DNA of 64,000 nt from NCBI GenBank assembly GCA_025642075.2, contig JAODUO010000627.1:12501-76500 (forward strand), given 5' to 3'. The DNA is from Ridgeia piscesae. Lineage: Eukaryota; Annelida; Polychaeta; Sabellida; Siboglinidae. Under the pieces are notes generated by a model. That model was given only the letters and a program-made list of their open reading frames with translations, did no database searches and had not been told where the DNA came from. Positions 26,974 through 38,677 of this stretch are shown here, in pieces. Every line of letters starts with the position of its first letter. Within the stretch, counting starts at the first letter, position 1. A program made the translations under genes and the position numbers.

Positions 26974-28335
26974 GTGGGGGTTCTACATGTAGATGTGTAC
27001 AAGTGGGGGTTCTACATGTAGATGTGTACAATTGGGAGTTATACATGCATATGTGTACAAGTGGGAGTTATAAATGTAGATGTGTACAAGTGGGGGTTAT
27101 ACATGTAGATGTGTACAATTGGGAGTTATACATGCATATGTGTACAAGTGGGAGTTATAAATGTAGATGTGTACAAGTGGGGGTTATACATGTAGATGTG
27201 TACAATTCGGAGTTATACATGCGTATGTGTACAAGTGGGAGTTATAAATGTAGATGTGTACAAGTGGGGGTTCTACATGTAGATGTGTACAATTGGGAGT
27301 TATACATGTAGATGTGTACAAGTGGGGGTTATACATGCATATGTGTACAAGTGGGAGTTATAAATGTAGATGTGTACAAGTGGGGGTTATACATGTAGTT
27401 GTGTACAAGTGGGGGTTATACATGTAGATGTGTACAATTGGGAGTTATACATGTAGATGTGTACAAGTGGGAGTTATACATACATATGTGTACAAGTGGG
27501 AGTTATACATGCATATGTGTACAAGTGGGGGTTATACATGCATATGTGTACAAGTGGGAGTTATAAATGTAGATGTGTACAAGTGGGGGTTATACATGTA
27601 GTTGTGTACAAGTGGGGGTTATACATGTAGATGTGTACAATTGGGAGTTATATATGTAGATGTGTACAAGTGGGAGTTATACATACATATGTGTACAAGT
27701 GGGAGTTATACATGCATATGTGTACAAGTGGGAGTTATAAATGTAGATGTGTACAAGTGGGCGTTCTACATGTAGATGTGTACAATTGGGAGTTATACAT
27801 GCATATGTGTACAAGTGGGAGTTATAAATGTAGATGTGTACAAGTGGGCGTTCTACATGTAGATGTGTACAATTGGGAGTTATACATGCATATGTGTACA
27901 AGTGGGAGTTATAAATGCATATGTGTACAAGTGGGAGTTATAAATGTAGATGTGTACAAGTGGGGGTTATACATGTAGATGTGTACAAGTGGGAGTTATA
28001 CATACATATGTGTACAAGTGGGGGTTATACATGTAGATGTGTACAAGTGGGGGTTATACATGTAGTTGTGTACAAGTGGGGGTTATACATGTAGATGTGT
28101 ACAATTGGGAGTTATACATGCATATGTGTACAAGTGGGAGTTATAAATGTAGATGTGTACAAGTGGGGGTTATACATGTAGATGTGTACAACTGGAGGTT
28201 ACACATGTAGATGTGTATAAGTCGGAGTTATACATGTAGATGTATACAAGTGGGGGTTACACATGAAGATGTGTATAAGTGGGAATTATACAAGTAGATG
28301 TGTACTCGTGGGGGTTATACATGTAGATGTGAACT
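26974..28335. repeat. 29-bp minisatellite, about 47 copies
   Basis: Unit GATGTGTACAAGTGGG(A/G)GTT followed by ATACATGTA (29 bp), alternating with GCATATGTG-type units. The marker GTAGTTGTGTACAAG occurs at 27395, 27598 and 28062, that is 203 bp (7 units) and 464 bp (16 units) apart, showing block duplications. The last copies (28185-28335) are degenerate. Confidence 0.96.
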
Positions 28336-28961
28336 GACAGGTAAAACCATGGCATATGTTCGTTTCACATGTCCCCAAACCTACGCATCCTCACAGACCC
28401 ATGCATAGCCCACCAGTTTCAAATTTTAACAGGCGAGGTCCGCACCCACAAATCTGTCATATTTTACTCACAAAAATGTTTAATGTTCACTGTGCTAAAA
28501 CTCTACAAAAGAGGTGTGGTTTCAAAACGAATTGCACTTGACTTATCTTCATTAACCCCCGGAAGTGAAATAGTTGGTCATTCTCAGGCACTGTGAGCTC
28601 CAGAGCTTTGTAAACTCAACACTGCATTTCCTGTTGAACTCAATTAGTTACACATCCACAGGTGTCATGTTTACACTCTGTGGTTGCCATGACAACGCCG
28701 TCACTTCTGTTGACAACCATTATAGGCAACATACAGTAGTGGTCATTGGTTCACCCATCAGAAGCTTTTTCTTATATTTTCTAAATAATTCAAACTATTC
28801 AATGTTCTCAATCACACGATCGTAAATTTAAATAGTATATAATATATTTCACTTTGTTTTAGTCACTATTGTTTTAGCATATTTACACTTACCGGTAAAT
28901 GTTATATTATTTTCTAAGTAATTCAAATGATTCAATCAATGCTAGTAACTTATCAATCACA
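28336..28961. other. Unique spacer
   Basis: No gene, RNA or repeat recognised. It becomes AT-rich toward the SINE insertion point. Confidence 0.5.
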
Positions 28962-29249
28962 GCGGTGGTCGTGCGGTAGAGCGCCGGCTGTTAATCGAGG
29001 GGACGGTGGTTCAATCCCACCTACCGCCGTTTCAAAACTTAGGCAATTTTGTCCTCCCCACATTTGCCTGCGTCTTTCGGAAGAGACACTATTAGCCAGT
29101 GGTCCTTTCTTTCTGGTGTCTATGCCAGGGGAAGTAAAAGATCCCACACAGGGGGTAAATGTGTAGTGGATTCACTAATTCTAGAGAGAAGGATAACTTC
29201 TGCGTTAGCCCAAGTTTGGACTGTTTGGAGGTAAACCATCTAGGACAGC
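28962..29249 (+). mobile_element. tRNA-Asn-derived SINE
   Basis: Non-autonomous retroposon transcribed by RNA polymerase III and mobilised by a LINE. The head at 28962-29027 folds as a near-cloverleaf: the acceptor-stem halves (28962-28968 and 29021-29027) pair and the T stem is GGTGG/CCACC. The B box is GGTTCAATCCC (29008-29018) and an A-box-like TGGTCGTGCGG lies at 28967-28977. CGGCTGTTAAT around the anticodon position resembles tRNA-Asn(GUU). The body contains GCGTCTTTCGGAAGAGAC and GGGGAAGTAAAAGATCCCAC, which resemble a central domain shared by several marine-invertebrate SINEs (from memory). ATCACA at 28956-28961 and again at 29250-29255 looks like a 6-bp target duplication, followed by an A-rich AATAAAAATA tail region. 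Confidence 0.85.
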
Positions 29250-29255
29250 ATCACA

Positions 29256-30278
29256 AATAAAAATAGTATCTTTTTCATGTTTGAGTCATCAGTATTACCC
29301 AGGCATATCATATTTACAATCAGGGTTTAGTTATGATAAAGAAGAAACAAAACTACCGAAACAAAACAAGTCATAAAAATAACATAATTATCATGTATCA
29401 GTTCTTCATACTTGCCACCTGACATCTTTGTCAGTGCAAACAATAAACCCTGATATTTATTTAAGAGTTTTACCAAATCTTTTGCAAACCATGTTACTGG
29501 TAACTGAAACGTTCACCCCTTTATTCACAAATCAGGTCACATTCTCTAAAGCCAAGGATGACCTTAATAGAGAGGGACCATTGTATATTTGTTCCTACTA
29601 GAAAATCACAACCTCATGTACCAGAGGTTGTTGTTTCTGATTTCACCAGTGACAGGCAGCAGTACCCTGGGTGATCCTCTTGCAAAACTCTGAATATAGA
29701 CTCACTCAATGAAAATCACCAATGAGACGTGTGGCTGGCCCTGATTATGGGATCATTTTGGTTGATTTCAGCCAAACGTTGCTCATGTTACACACAATGT
29801 TTGGGATGTAGAACCAAATATTCAAATACACAAACCTATTCAGTTGCTCATGCAATTGGGCAAATGGGTCATTACACTGGCATTCCCCGACAATTTTATC
29901 CGTCTTAAAACTGTGGCGGGTATTTGCGCTGTTCTCCAGGCTGATTCTCTCCGGACCTGACGAGTTAACTCCTGCGCAACTCAGCTAAGTTCCACACTTT
30001 GCATAGTGAATCAGCCAGGGCCAGTGTGTCTGGCAAACAACCCTGGCTTGGGAAGATGGAAAATCACCAAAATCATTGGTATCCACAAATCTACAGTACA
30101 TGACTAAATTTACATACACTCCACCCCTAGTGTGTGTTATCATAGCTGAAAACCAGAGCTTAACAGTAGGTTTCCCTCAAAACAGAATGCATGTAACATA
30201 ACAGGACTATTTCCTGGACTGTGGTCATTGCCAGGCAACTAGATCTTCTGGCATCTTGCACTAGTCACTTGTGTTTGT
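29256..30278. other. Unique spacer
   Basis: No gene recognised. A small dyad, AGCCAGGG / CCCTGGCT, lies at about 30012-30049. Confidence 0.45.
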
Positions 30279-30367
30279 CCATGTACATTTGGTACACATG
30301 AATGCACTGACCGTTGACGTCCAGGACGTCAACGGTCAGTGCATTCATGTGTACCAGGCATACATGG
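30279..30367. repeat. Near-perfect long palindrome with a 1-nt centre
   Basis: The arms at 30290-30322 and 30324-30356 are perfect 33-bp reverse complements around a single A at 30323. After a 4-bp mismatch the pairing resumes for 7 bp (CCATGTA at 30279-30285, TACATGG at 30361-30367). The innermost part is GTTGACGTCC-A-GGACGTCAAC. There is virtually no loop, so a microRNA-type precursor is unlikely. A cruciform, a fold-back insertion or a library artefact are the options. Confidence 0.95.
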
Positions 30368-30585
30368 CCTGCTTTAGAATACTTTTTAAACTGCACATGA
30401 ATCCTGGTCTACATCAGTTCCATGTATACATGTGTACAACTGTACATACATTCAAATAGGACCAAACATACAGTGTATATTCTGTGTACACTGCAGGGAA
30501 GATGTATGCCAAATGCAAAGTAAATTTACTCCCTCATCAGGTTCCAAACAAATGTTGTGTGTCAAAATGGAACAAATAAATCCTG

Positions 30586-30591
<6 letters not shown>

Positions 30592-30634
<43 letters not shown>
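30592..30634. repeat. (AT)n microsatellite
   Basis: About 21 uninterrupted AT dinucleotides, which can extrude a cruciform. It abuts the alternating GC-rich tract that follows. Confidence 0.97.
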
Positions 30635-30636
<2 letters not shown>

Positions 30637-30702
30637 TGTGTGTGTGTGCGCGTGCATGCGTGTATGCATGCATGCGTGCGTGCGTGCATGCGTGCGTGCG
30701 TG
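30635..30702. repeat. Alternating (TG/CG/CATG) tract, potential Z-DNA
   Basis: Nearly perfect purine-pyrimidine alternation made of GTGTG, GCGCGTG, GCATGC and GCGTGCGT blocks. It immediately follows the AT repeat. Confidence 0.9.
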
Positions 30703-32841
30703 TACTGGATACCATAGATAATAGCCTTTCAAGCACATACACCAACCTCAACAACATAAAAAGAAGTCTCCCCCAATTCGATTTAACAAATAATCTTGTT
30801 TCAGAGTAATTTTAATAAAAACGGGAACCAATTGAGTAGCAAGTATAGCTGCCAGCGTCTTTGCATAAACGTGTAATTTAGTTCCAGTGAAATCCTAAGA
30901 AAATATGAAGTTATTTTTAACCAACGAAATCTAATATATTAAATCTCGTTAGAGGAGAATGTAAAAAGTGTTGAGAGTGATCTAGCTCTTTATAATGATT
31001 ATTTTGGCAAACGTTATCTGTTTTATTGACTTAACTGTATAATAGTATTATAATATTAGTTAAACTATTCACTCACAACCATCATATGTGATCATCAACA
31101 GTCATGAAAATAACATTCAAAAATCACATAAGGAGGAATATTAGACATGTCTTTAGCCCTAGAACGTATACGACAATATTTGTGACACTAAAACTCATGT
31201 TGACAAACAAACACTGACTTTTTAAGTCACATCAACATGAACATTGAAAGTCATGTCACAATGCATTTAAAACAATCCAATTATGTCAACATGCCATCCA
31301 TCATGTCACCCAAGGTCATATATAAATATCTGTGATCACGGCAGCAAATATTTACATCAATGTCATGTTAATATAATTTCCATTCAAGGTCGTATCTACA
31401 GATGAGTAAATTAGAAATGAGTTTGTTTGGAACATCCAATCACTGCGTGATTACTAATCTCTTCTTCAAAGAGACAATTATTAACATATTGTAGAAGCAG
31501 AACAACAATTAATGTGACTATAATTGTGCACATTTGTGCAATCATGCACGCATGTACGCACGCGCATAACTAAATATATAGGTCATGGCCTTAACGCATT
31601 AATAGTTCACATACTTAAACAGACAATCTGAACTGACAACACAGTGACCTAGGACTGTCCAACACGCCTACATCCTACAGTTCCTCAAAGTAACTGCAAA
31701 ACCACTGCAGAAGAAATGACTGAATATGTAAAAATAAAACAACAGGACGTCAGTGCTCAGAACAGGCAATTAGACAATTCCCACTTGAGAGAGTAATATT
31801 TCTTGTTGACCTGGCCTTGGCAGACAAGAGTCAGCCAGCAGCTGTGTCATTGGGTGGTCTGTTATTAAAGAGGAGGCCTAATGAAGTAGAGAGGTTCTCC
31901 AGACACACACAGTAACAAATTACACAGATTCCCCCTTGCATGTCCGAACAATGCCAGATCTCTAGGTCTATATCATGTGTATTGAGTAGTGGACATAGCC
32001 AACTGTTGTCTCAGTACACTGTGGAAGCATCTGCTGTAGGTCTATAATATTATCTTGATAGTTTGGTTTACAGTTCACTGTGTCGTTACATTAGCTTATT
32101 CCACACAGTAAACATTATATTCATTTTCTTTGACATTGAGCTGTTTTGGACAACCATAAGAGTGCCATTTAGTATGTGACAGGGTAACAATTAAGTACCA
32201 ATGCAGGTATTCAGGTCAATCATTTGAAACCGACAGGTGAAGAAATATAATCAAAACATGTGAGGCTACGACAACTAGAACTGTGAAAGATCTTCAGAAA
32301 ACACTCATCACATTCAGGAGTGTTGTGCCCGCAATGTGGGAAACTGTGCTAAGCTAAGATTGGACTAATAAGTCACCTACAAACACACAAGTGACACACC
32401 ATGAAAATTACCCTCACTAAGAGTGTCACATAAGACGAAGACAATTATATTGATTATAAAGATATCTGGACTGCCATTGACCAGTTTCAAAGGCTGTCAT
32501 TTGGCTGTACATCACAGTTGTGGCCAGTGAGACGAGACAGAGACACTGACTCACTCGCTCCAGTTCTTACGCTGTGTTTAAAAACCTGATTGAAAATCAC
32601 CGGTAAAAATAACTTAATGGTTTGGCCGATGATGTCACCAAACAAAATTACAGAATTAGGCAAATGAGCGGGCGTGTTGCAGCTAAATCGGTTCAGTTTT
32701 TTGTATGGTTAGTCTGAAATAAGAAGATTGGAAAAATTGAATTTGGGAGGAATCTCTATGAATGTTGTCAGGGTTAGAGAGCCTGTGTTCCAACGGCTTA
32801 AATACCACAGGTATCTAGGACATTCATATATTACATGATTA
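30703..32841. other. Unique AT-rich region
   Basis: Over 2 kb without a supported gene. ORFs are short and have no recognisable domain. A small alternating stretch occurs at about 31545-31567. Confidence 0.5.
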
Positions 32842-33265
32842 TCCCTCTCTCTCTTTCTCTTTCTCTCCACTCCCCTCCCACTATTCTTCATTCTTCATCC
32901 CAGTTTCCTCCTTTCCACTTTCTCTTGCCATAGCTTCCCCTCTGTTTCTCTACCTTTCCCACCCTCTTTCCATACCTTCCACTGTCCTGTCTTTCCCTCC
33001 TTCCCTCTCTTCCCTCTGTTCCCCTTCCTTAATCTTCCCATTTCTTCTTGCCCTCTCTTCCATTCCTTCCCTTCCCTTCCCTTTCCTTTCCTTTCCTTTC
33101 CTTTCCTTTCCTTTCACCCCCTCCTCCCTCAACCCCCCCTCCTCCCTCCTCCTCCCTCCCCTCCCTCCCTCCTCCTCCCCCCTCCTTCCCTTCTTCCCTT
33201 CTCCCTTTCCTTTCCTTTCCTTTCCTTTCCTTCCCCTACTCCTTCCCATCCTCCTTTCTCAAATC
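32842..33265. repeat. Polypyrimidine tract with mirror-repeat (CTTTC)n blocks
   Basis: More than 400 bp that are almost exclusively C and T on the plus strand. (CTTTC)n blocks at about 33079-33113 and 33203-33232 flank a CCTCC-rich centre. Long mirror-symmetric homopyrimidine DNA can form triplex (H-DNA). Associated Pro/Ser and Arg/Lys/Glu/Gly ORFs are compositional artefacts. Confidence 0.93.
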
Positions 33266-33374
33266 TCCTCGCCCTCTCTTCCTGTCATTCTTCCTCCTCG
33301 GCTCTTTCTAACAAATCTCTGTCCACAGTTTACCAGTTTTTATCTCCGCAACACTGTCACAACACAATCATGTC

Positions 33375-34693
33375 AATGTCAATTTACACACCGCTGTAAT
33401 TTTACACACCACTGTCATTTTACACACCACTGTAATTTTACACACCGCTGTAATTTTACACATCGCTTTCATTTTACACATCGCTTTCATTTTACACACC
33501 GCTGTCAATTTACACACCACTGTCATTTTACACACTGATGTCATTTTACACACCGCTGTCATTTTACACACCACTGTCATTTTACACACCACTGAAATTT
33601 TACACATCGCTTTCATTTTACACATCGCTTTCATTTTACACACCGCTGTCAATTTTCACACCGCTGTCATTTTACACACCGATGTCATTTTACACACCGC
33701 TGTCATTTTACACACCACTGTAATTTTACACACCACTGAAATTTTACACACCACTATAATTTTACACACCACTGTCAATTTACACACCGCTGTCATTTTA
33801 CACACCGCTGTCATTTTACACACCGCTGTCATTTTACACACCGCTGTCAATTTTCACACCGCTGTCAATTTTCACACCGCTGTCATTTTACACACCACTG
33901 TCATTTTACACACCACTGTCATGTTACACACCACTGTCAATTTACACACCGCTGTCATTTTACACACCACTGTCATTTTACACACCACTGTCATTTTACA
34001 CACTGCTGTCATTTTACACACCGCTGTCAATTTTCACACCGCTGTCATTTTACACACCACTGTCATTTTACACACAGCTGTCATTTTACACACCACTGTC
34101 ATTTTACACACCACTGCCATTTTACACACAGCTGTCATTTTACACACCACTGTCATTTTATACACCACTGTCATTTTACACACCACTGTCATTTTACACA
34201 CCACTGTCAATTTTCAAACCAGTCTGTCAATTTACACGCTGCTGTCAATTTACACATCCCTGTCAGTTGACACACCGCTGTCATTTTACACACTGCTGTC
34301 ATTTTACACACTGCTGTCATTTTACACACCACTGCCATTTTACACACCACTGTCATTTTACACACCACTGTCATTTTACACACCGTTGTCATTTTACACA
34401 CCACTGTCAATTTACACACTGCTGTCATTTTACACACCACTGTCATTTTACACACCACTGTCATTTTACACACTGCTGTCATTTTACACACCACTGTCAT
34501 TTTACACACCGCTGTCAATTTACACACCATCGTCAATTTACACACTGCAGTCAATTTACACACCACTGTCATTTTACACTCCGCTGTCATTTTACACACC
34601 ACTGTCATTTTACACACTGCTGTAAATTTACACACCACCGACAATTTACACACTGCTGTCAATTTACATGCCGCTGTCAATTTACACATTGCT
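33375..34693. repeat. 18-bp minisatellite, about 73 copies
   Basis: Unit TGTCATTTTACACACCRC (18 bp) with GTCAATTTTCAC, TGTAATTTTACAC and CTTTCATTTTACACATCG variants, the last clustered at the left end. Six-codon periodicity produces long spurious ORFs on both strands. Confidence 0.97.
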
Positions 34694-35767
34694 GAAGTCA
34701 CCGATTTATCAAAAATGCATTAGTTTCTCTGTAACGTCAGCTCAGGCTCAGTGCTGTGCTAAAAATATACGTGTTAATATATCACTGCTTCAAAGTACGT
34801 TATTCCCAATGCCCTGTTTTCTTGACTTCCTTTGCAATCACACCATTTGACTAAAGGAAATTTGTTGTAATCAGTAGCTGTTATTTCTTGGCAGCTCAAT
34901 ATTCTCCATTTGCAATTTCCTCCTCCTCTGAGGTGGGTGATATGAAGATAAACATTTCACGGGCCACCAATGATACTCAGAGCATATGTGGCTTGAAGCC
35001 AGCACCATGGCATTGCTCCGCCTGTTTTTGGGGTAAGCTCACTGCCTCAAAGGCAACAATGTAACAATGCCACACTCGTACTAGACTTACAGTCAGACAT
35101 TGGTGCCTTGAAGGCAGCAGTGTAATATTGTAGCCCAGTCAGTTACCAATGCCTTTAAAAGTAACACACATCCATGCCTCAGAGACAGCACCATCACCCA
35201 ACTCGTCCCCAGTGCCTTGAAGGCATCGTCACAACTTCCATGAAGCACTGCCTGGTACCTGGTGGCAACTTCATACAATGTCCCAGACAGTGCACCTGGG
35301 AACTTTTAATGGTGCCTTACTCTGGGAGTGTGAGACAATACACTTAAGGCTGGTCAGTGCCACCTGGTCAGTGCCACCTGGTGCCTCCCTGTCCCTGTGC
35401 TGACTGACATCAACACTGGTATCATTGACCAGTCAACCAATCTCCTAAGTCTGCAAGTAATCTCTCAAAACACTGACCAAAGCACCAGGCTGACCGCCAC
35501 TTCTTTATTCAGCCTACAACAGCCTGCCTTTGATGGCTGATGTCAAACACAGCTACTGTCACTCGCCATCACTCTGTGGTGGTGATGCCATAAACATGTC
35601 ACACGTCTAGCCAGTGGTGTTGTCTAATTCGATCAAATTCTAACACTCTGGTTTTTCCAGTTATACTAAAATTACTTTCTTTATATTATGAATTATGAAT
35701 CTTCTTGTCACATTCCAAGCTGCCATAGTTGACATTCTGATATCAAAATGTTTGTCTAAATATTCTT
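34694..35767. other. Mostly unique; contains a decayed repeat
   Basis: No gene recognised. A very degenerate series with TGCCTTGAAGGCA-like palindromes runs through 35040-35230. At 35348-35385 there are just over two copies of GGTCAGTGCCACCT. Confidence 0.5.
35040..35230. repeat. Degenerate repeat with TGCCTTGAAGGCA palindromes
   Basis: TGCCTCAAAGGCA, TGCCTTGAAGGCA (twice), TGCCTTTAAAAG and TGCCTCAGAGAC recur every 25-60 bp, each followed by an AC/GC-rich segment. It looks like a decayed minisatellite. Confidence 0.5.
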
Positions 35768-36093
35768 GGAATGCATAACCAAAGAAATGTTGCAAATTCT
35801 ACATACTTGACTGATTTGTTTTGTTGGTTGTCATAGCAATGGTCTAGTACTAACGTCAGACGTCAGAGCATAGCTGCCTGTACCATGTCCACTGAACATT
35901 TACATCAGACACACATCTGAAAAACTCTGGTATGCAAAAGCTATGCATATAATAAATAAAACACAAATCCCAAATCTAGGAAACACAAAAAGTGAGACAA
36001 AGATATATGTCTCTTTTTAAGTTGCTCCATCTTATTGGTTCAGAGGAATAGCCCAATGGATAACGCGGGAGATTACAATATTGTACATGGATT
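35768..36093. repeat. Dispersed repeat, copy 1
   Basis: Homologous to 39159-39530 in the same orientation. Shared blocks in order are GGAATGCATAACC, GAAATGT.GCAAATTCTACAT, CTGACTGATTTGTTTT, GGTTGTCATAGCAA, ACATTTACATCA, AATCTAGGAA, TTTAAGTTGCTCC and GAGGAATAG. Near the right end, TAGCCCAATGGATAACGC resembles the 5' half of a tRNA-Arg (A-box region). I do not recognise the element family. Confidence 0.85.
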
Positions 36094-36200
36094 AACATAC
36101 ATGTTTATATAATTATTATGTAAGTATATACATATGCGTGTTTATGCATAGCTTTGATGACATTACATCAGTTGCACCTTTAAAGCTGACTGCAGTTTGA

Positions 36201-36552
36201 TCATGACCAGCAGCGGTGACATGACCATGACCAGCAGCGGTGACATGACCATGACCAGCAGCGGTGACATGACCATGACCAGCAGCGGTGACATGACCAT
36301 GACCAGCAGCTGTGACATGACCATGACCAGCAACTGTGACATGACCATGACCAGCAGCTGTGACATGACCATCAGCGGTGACCATGCGGTGGCATCAGCG
36401 GTGGCATGACCATGACCAGCAGAGGTGGCATGACCATAACCAGCAGCTGTGACATGACCATGACCAGCAGCTGTGACATGACCATGACCAGCAGCTGTGA
36501 CACGACCATGACCAGCAGCGGTGACATGACCATGACCAGCAGTGGTGACAGG
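36201..36552. repeat. 24-bp minisatellite, about 15 copies
   Basis: Unit CATGACCATGACCAGCAGCG plus GTGA (24 bp), interrupted at about 36361-36425 by shorter, GC-shifted units. The frames repeating MTMTSSGD and HVTAAGHG are repeat shadows. Confidence 0.95.
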
Positions 36553-36852
36553 AAACACTGGACAGGCTCCTGGACCTATCACGTCACCAGTGGTGTCACA
36601 GTTCTATCAGGGACACTTCTGTGAACTAAAAGCTTGCCTCTGGATTATCTCCCTTAAGCTGTGTTAATTTGACAGTGGACATGGGCAGGTGACACCCACA
36701 AGACCAGCCTCTGGCCCAGTGCTGCTTCCACTAATGGCTGCAGACCTACAGATTGAGGACAGGTGTCTAGTTGTCTCTCCCTCTGTCCTCCCTGTCTCAA
36801 GGATCTACTCTGATCTCTAGACACCCTCGACACAGGCATGTAGGTGACTGCA
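36553..36852. other. Unique spacer
   Basis: Three hundred bases between two arrays, with no supported feature. Confidence 0.45.
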
Positions 36853-38677
36853 GATCTCAGTCTCCATATCTCACTCTCTCATCCCCCTATCTCTCAGTCT
36901 CCATCTCCCACTCTCTCATCCCCCTCTCTCTCTCAGTCTCCATCTCCCAGTCTCTCATCCCCCTCTCTCTCAGTCTCCATCTCCCACTCTCTCATCCCCC
37001 TCTCTCTCAGTCTCCATCTCCCACTCTCTCACCCCCCCTCTCTCCCACTCTCTCATCCCCCTCTCTCTCAGTCTCCACCCCCACTCTGTCATCCCCCTCT
37101 CTCTCAGTCTCCATCTCCCACTCTCTCATCCCCCTCTCTCTCTCAGTCTCCATATCTCCCAGTCTCTCATCCCCCTCTCTCTCAGTCTCCATCTCCCACT
37201 CTCTCATCCCCCTCTCTCTCAGTCTCCATCTCCCACTCTCTCATCCCCCTCTCTCTCAGTCTCCATATCTCCCAGTCTCTCATCCCCCTCTCTCTCTCAG
37301 TCTCCATCTCCCACTCTCTCATCCCCCTCTCTCTCAGTCTCCATCTCCCAGTCTCTCATCCCCCTCTCTCTCAGTCTCCATATCCCACTCTCTCATCCCC
37401 CTCTCTCTCAGTCTCCATCTCCCACTCTCTCATCCCCCTCTCTCTCAGTCTCCATCTCCCAGTCTCTCATCCCCTCTCTCTCAGTCTCCATCTCCCACTC
37501 TCTCATCCCCCTCTCACTCAGTCTCCATCTCCCAGTCTCTCATCCCCCTCTCTCCCACTCTCTCACCCCCTCTCTCTCAGTCTCCATCCCCCACTCTGTC
37601 ATCCCCCTCTCTCTCAGTCTCCATCTCCCACTCTCTCATCCCCCTCTCTCAGTCTCCATCTCCCAGTCTCTCATCCCCTCTCTCTCAGTCTCCATCTCCC
37701 ACTCTCTCATCCCCTCTCTCTCAGTCTCCATCTCCCAGTCTCTCATCCCCCTCTCTCTCTCAGTCTCCATCTCCCACTCTCTCATCCCCTCTCTCTCTCA
37801 GTCTCCATCTCCCAGTCTCTCATCCCCTCTCTCTCAGTCTCCATCTCCCACTCTCTCACCCCCCTCTCTCTCAGTCTCCATCTCCCACTCTCTCACCCCC
37901 TCTCTCTCAGTCTCCATCTCCCAGTCTCTCATCCCCCTCTCTCTCAGTCTCCATCTCCCACTCTCTCATCCCCCTCTCTCTCAGTCTCCATCTCCCACTC
38001 TCTCATCCCCCTCTCTCTGTCTCCATCTCCCAGTCTCTCACCCCCTCTCTCTCAGTCTCCATCTCCCACTCTCTCATCCCCCTCTCTCTCAGTCTCCATC
38101 TCCCACTCTCCCATCCCCCCTCTCTCTGTCTCCATCTCCCAGTCTCTCATCCCCCTCTCTCTCAGTCTCCATCTCCCACTCTCTCATCCCCCTCTCTCTC
38201 AGTCTCCATATCCCACTCTCATCCCCCCCTCTCTCCCACTCTCTCATCCCCCTCTCTCTCAGTCTCCATCCCCCACTCTGTCATCCCCCTCTCTCTCAGT
38301 CTCCATCTCCCACTCTCTCATCCCCCTCTCTCTCAGTCTCCATCTCCCAGTCTCTAATCCCCCTCTCTCTCAGTCTCCATCTCCCACTCTCTCATCCCCT
38401 CTCTCTCCCACTCTCTCATCTCCCCCTCTCTCAATCTCCATCTCCCCTTCTCTCATCCCCCTCTCTCTCTCAGTCTCCATCTCCCACTCTTTCATCCCCC
38501 TCTCTCTCAATCTCCATCTCCCAGTCTCTCATCCCCCTCTCTCTCAGTCTCCATCTCCCACTCTCTCATCCCCCTCTCTATCCCACTCTCTCATCCCCCT
38601 CTCTCTCAGTCTCCATCGCCCACTGTCTCATCCCCCTCTCTCTCAGTCAACATCTCCCACTGTCTCATCCCCTCGGT
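36853..38677. repeat. 37-bp CT-rich minisatellite, about 49 copies
   Basis: Units of about 37 bp (35-39) built on TCTCTCAGTCTCCATCTCCC then A/GCTCTCTCATCCCC. Plus-strand Ser/Pro/Leu frames of 500-600 codons are artefacts of the lack of purines. The minus strand is GA-rich with GGGG runs. Confidence 0.96.

Noticed and set aside
28962..29027. Functional tRNA-Asn gene
   Set aside because: Stem mismatches, an altered A box and attachment to a SINE body indicate a retroposed derivative.
30279..30367. microRNA precursor
   Set aside because: The stem is perfect with only a 1-nt centre. A pre-miRNA needs a terminal loop and usually bulges.
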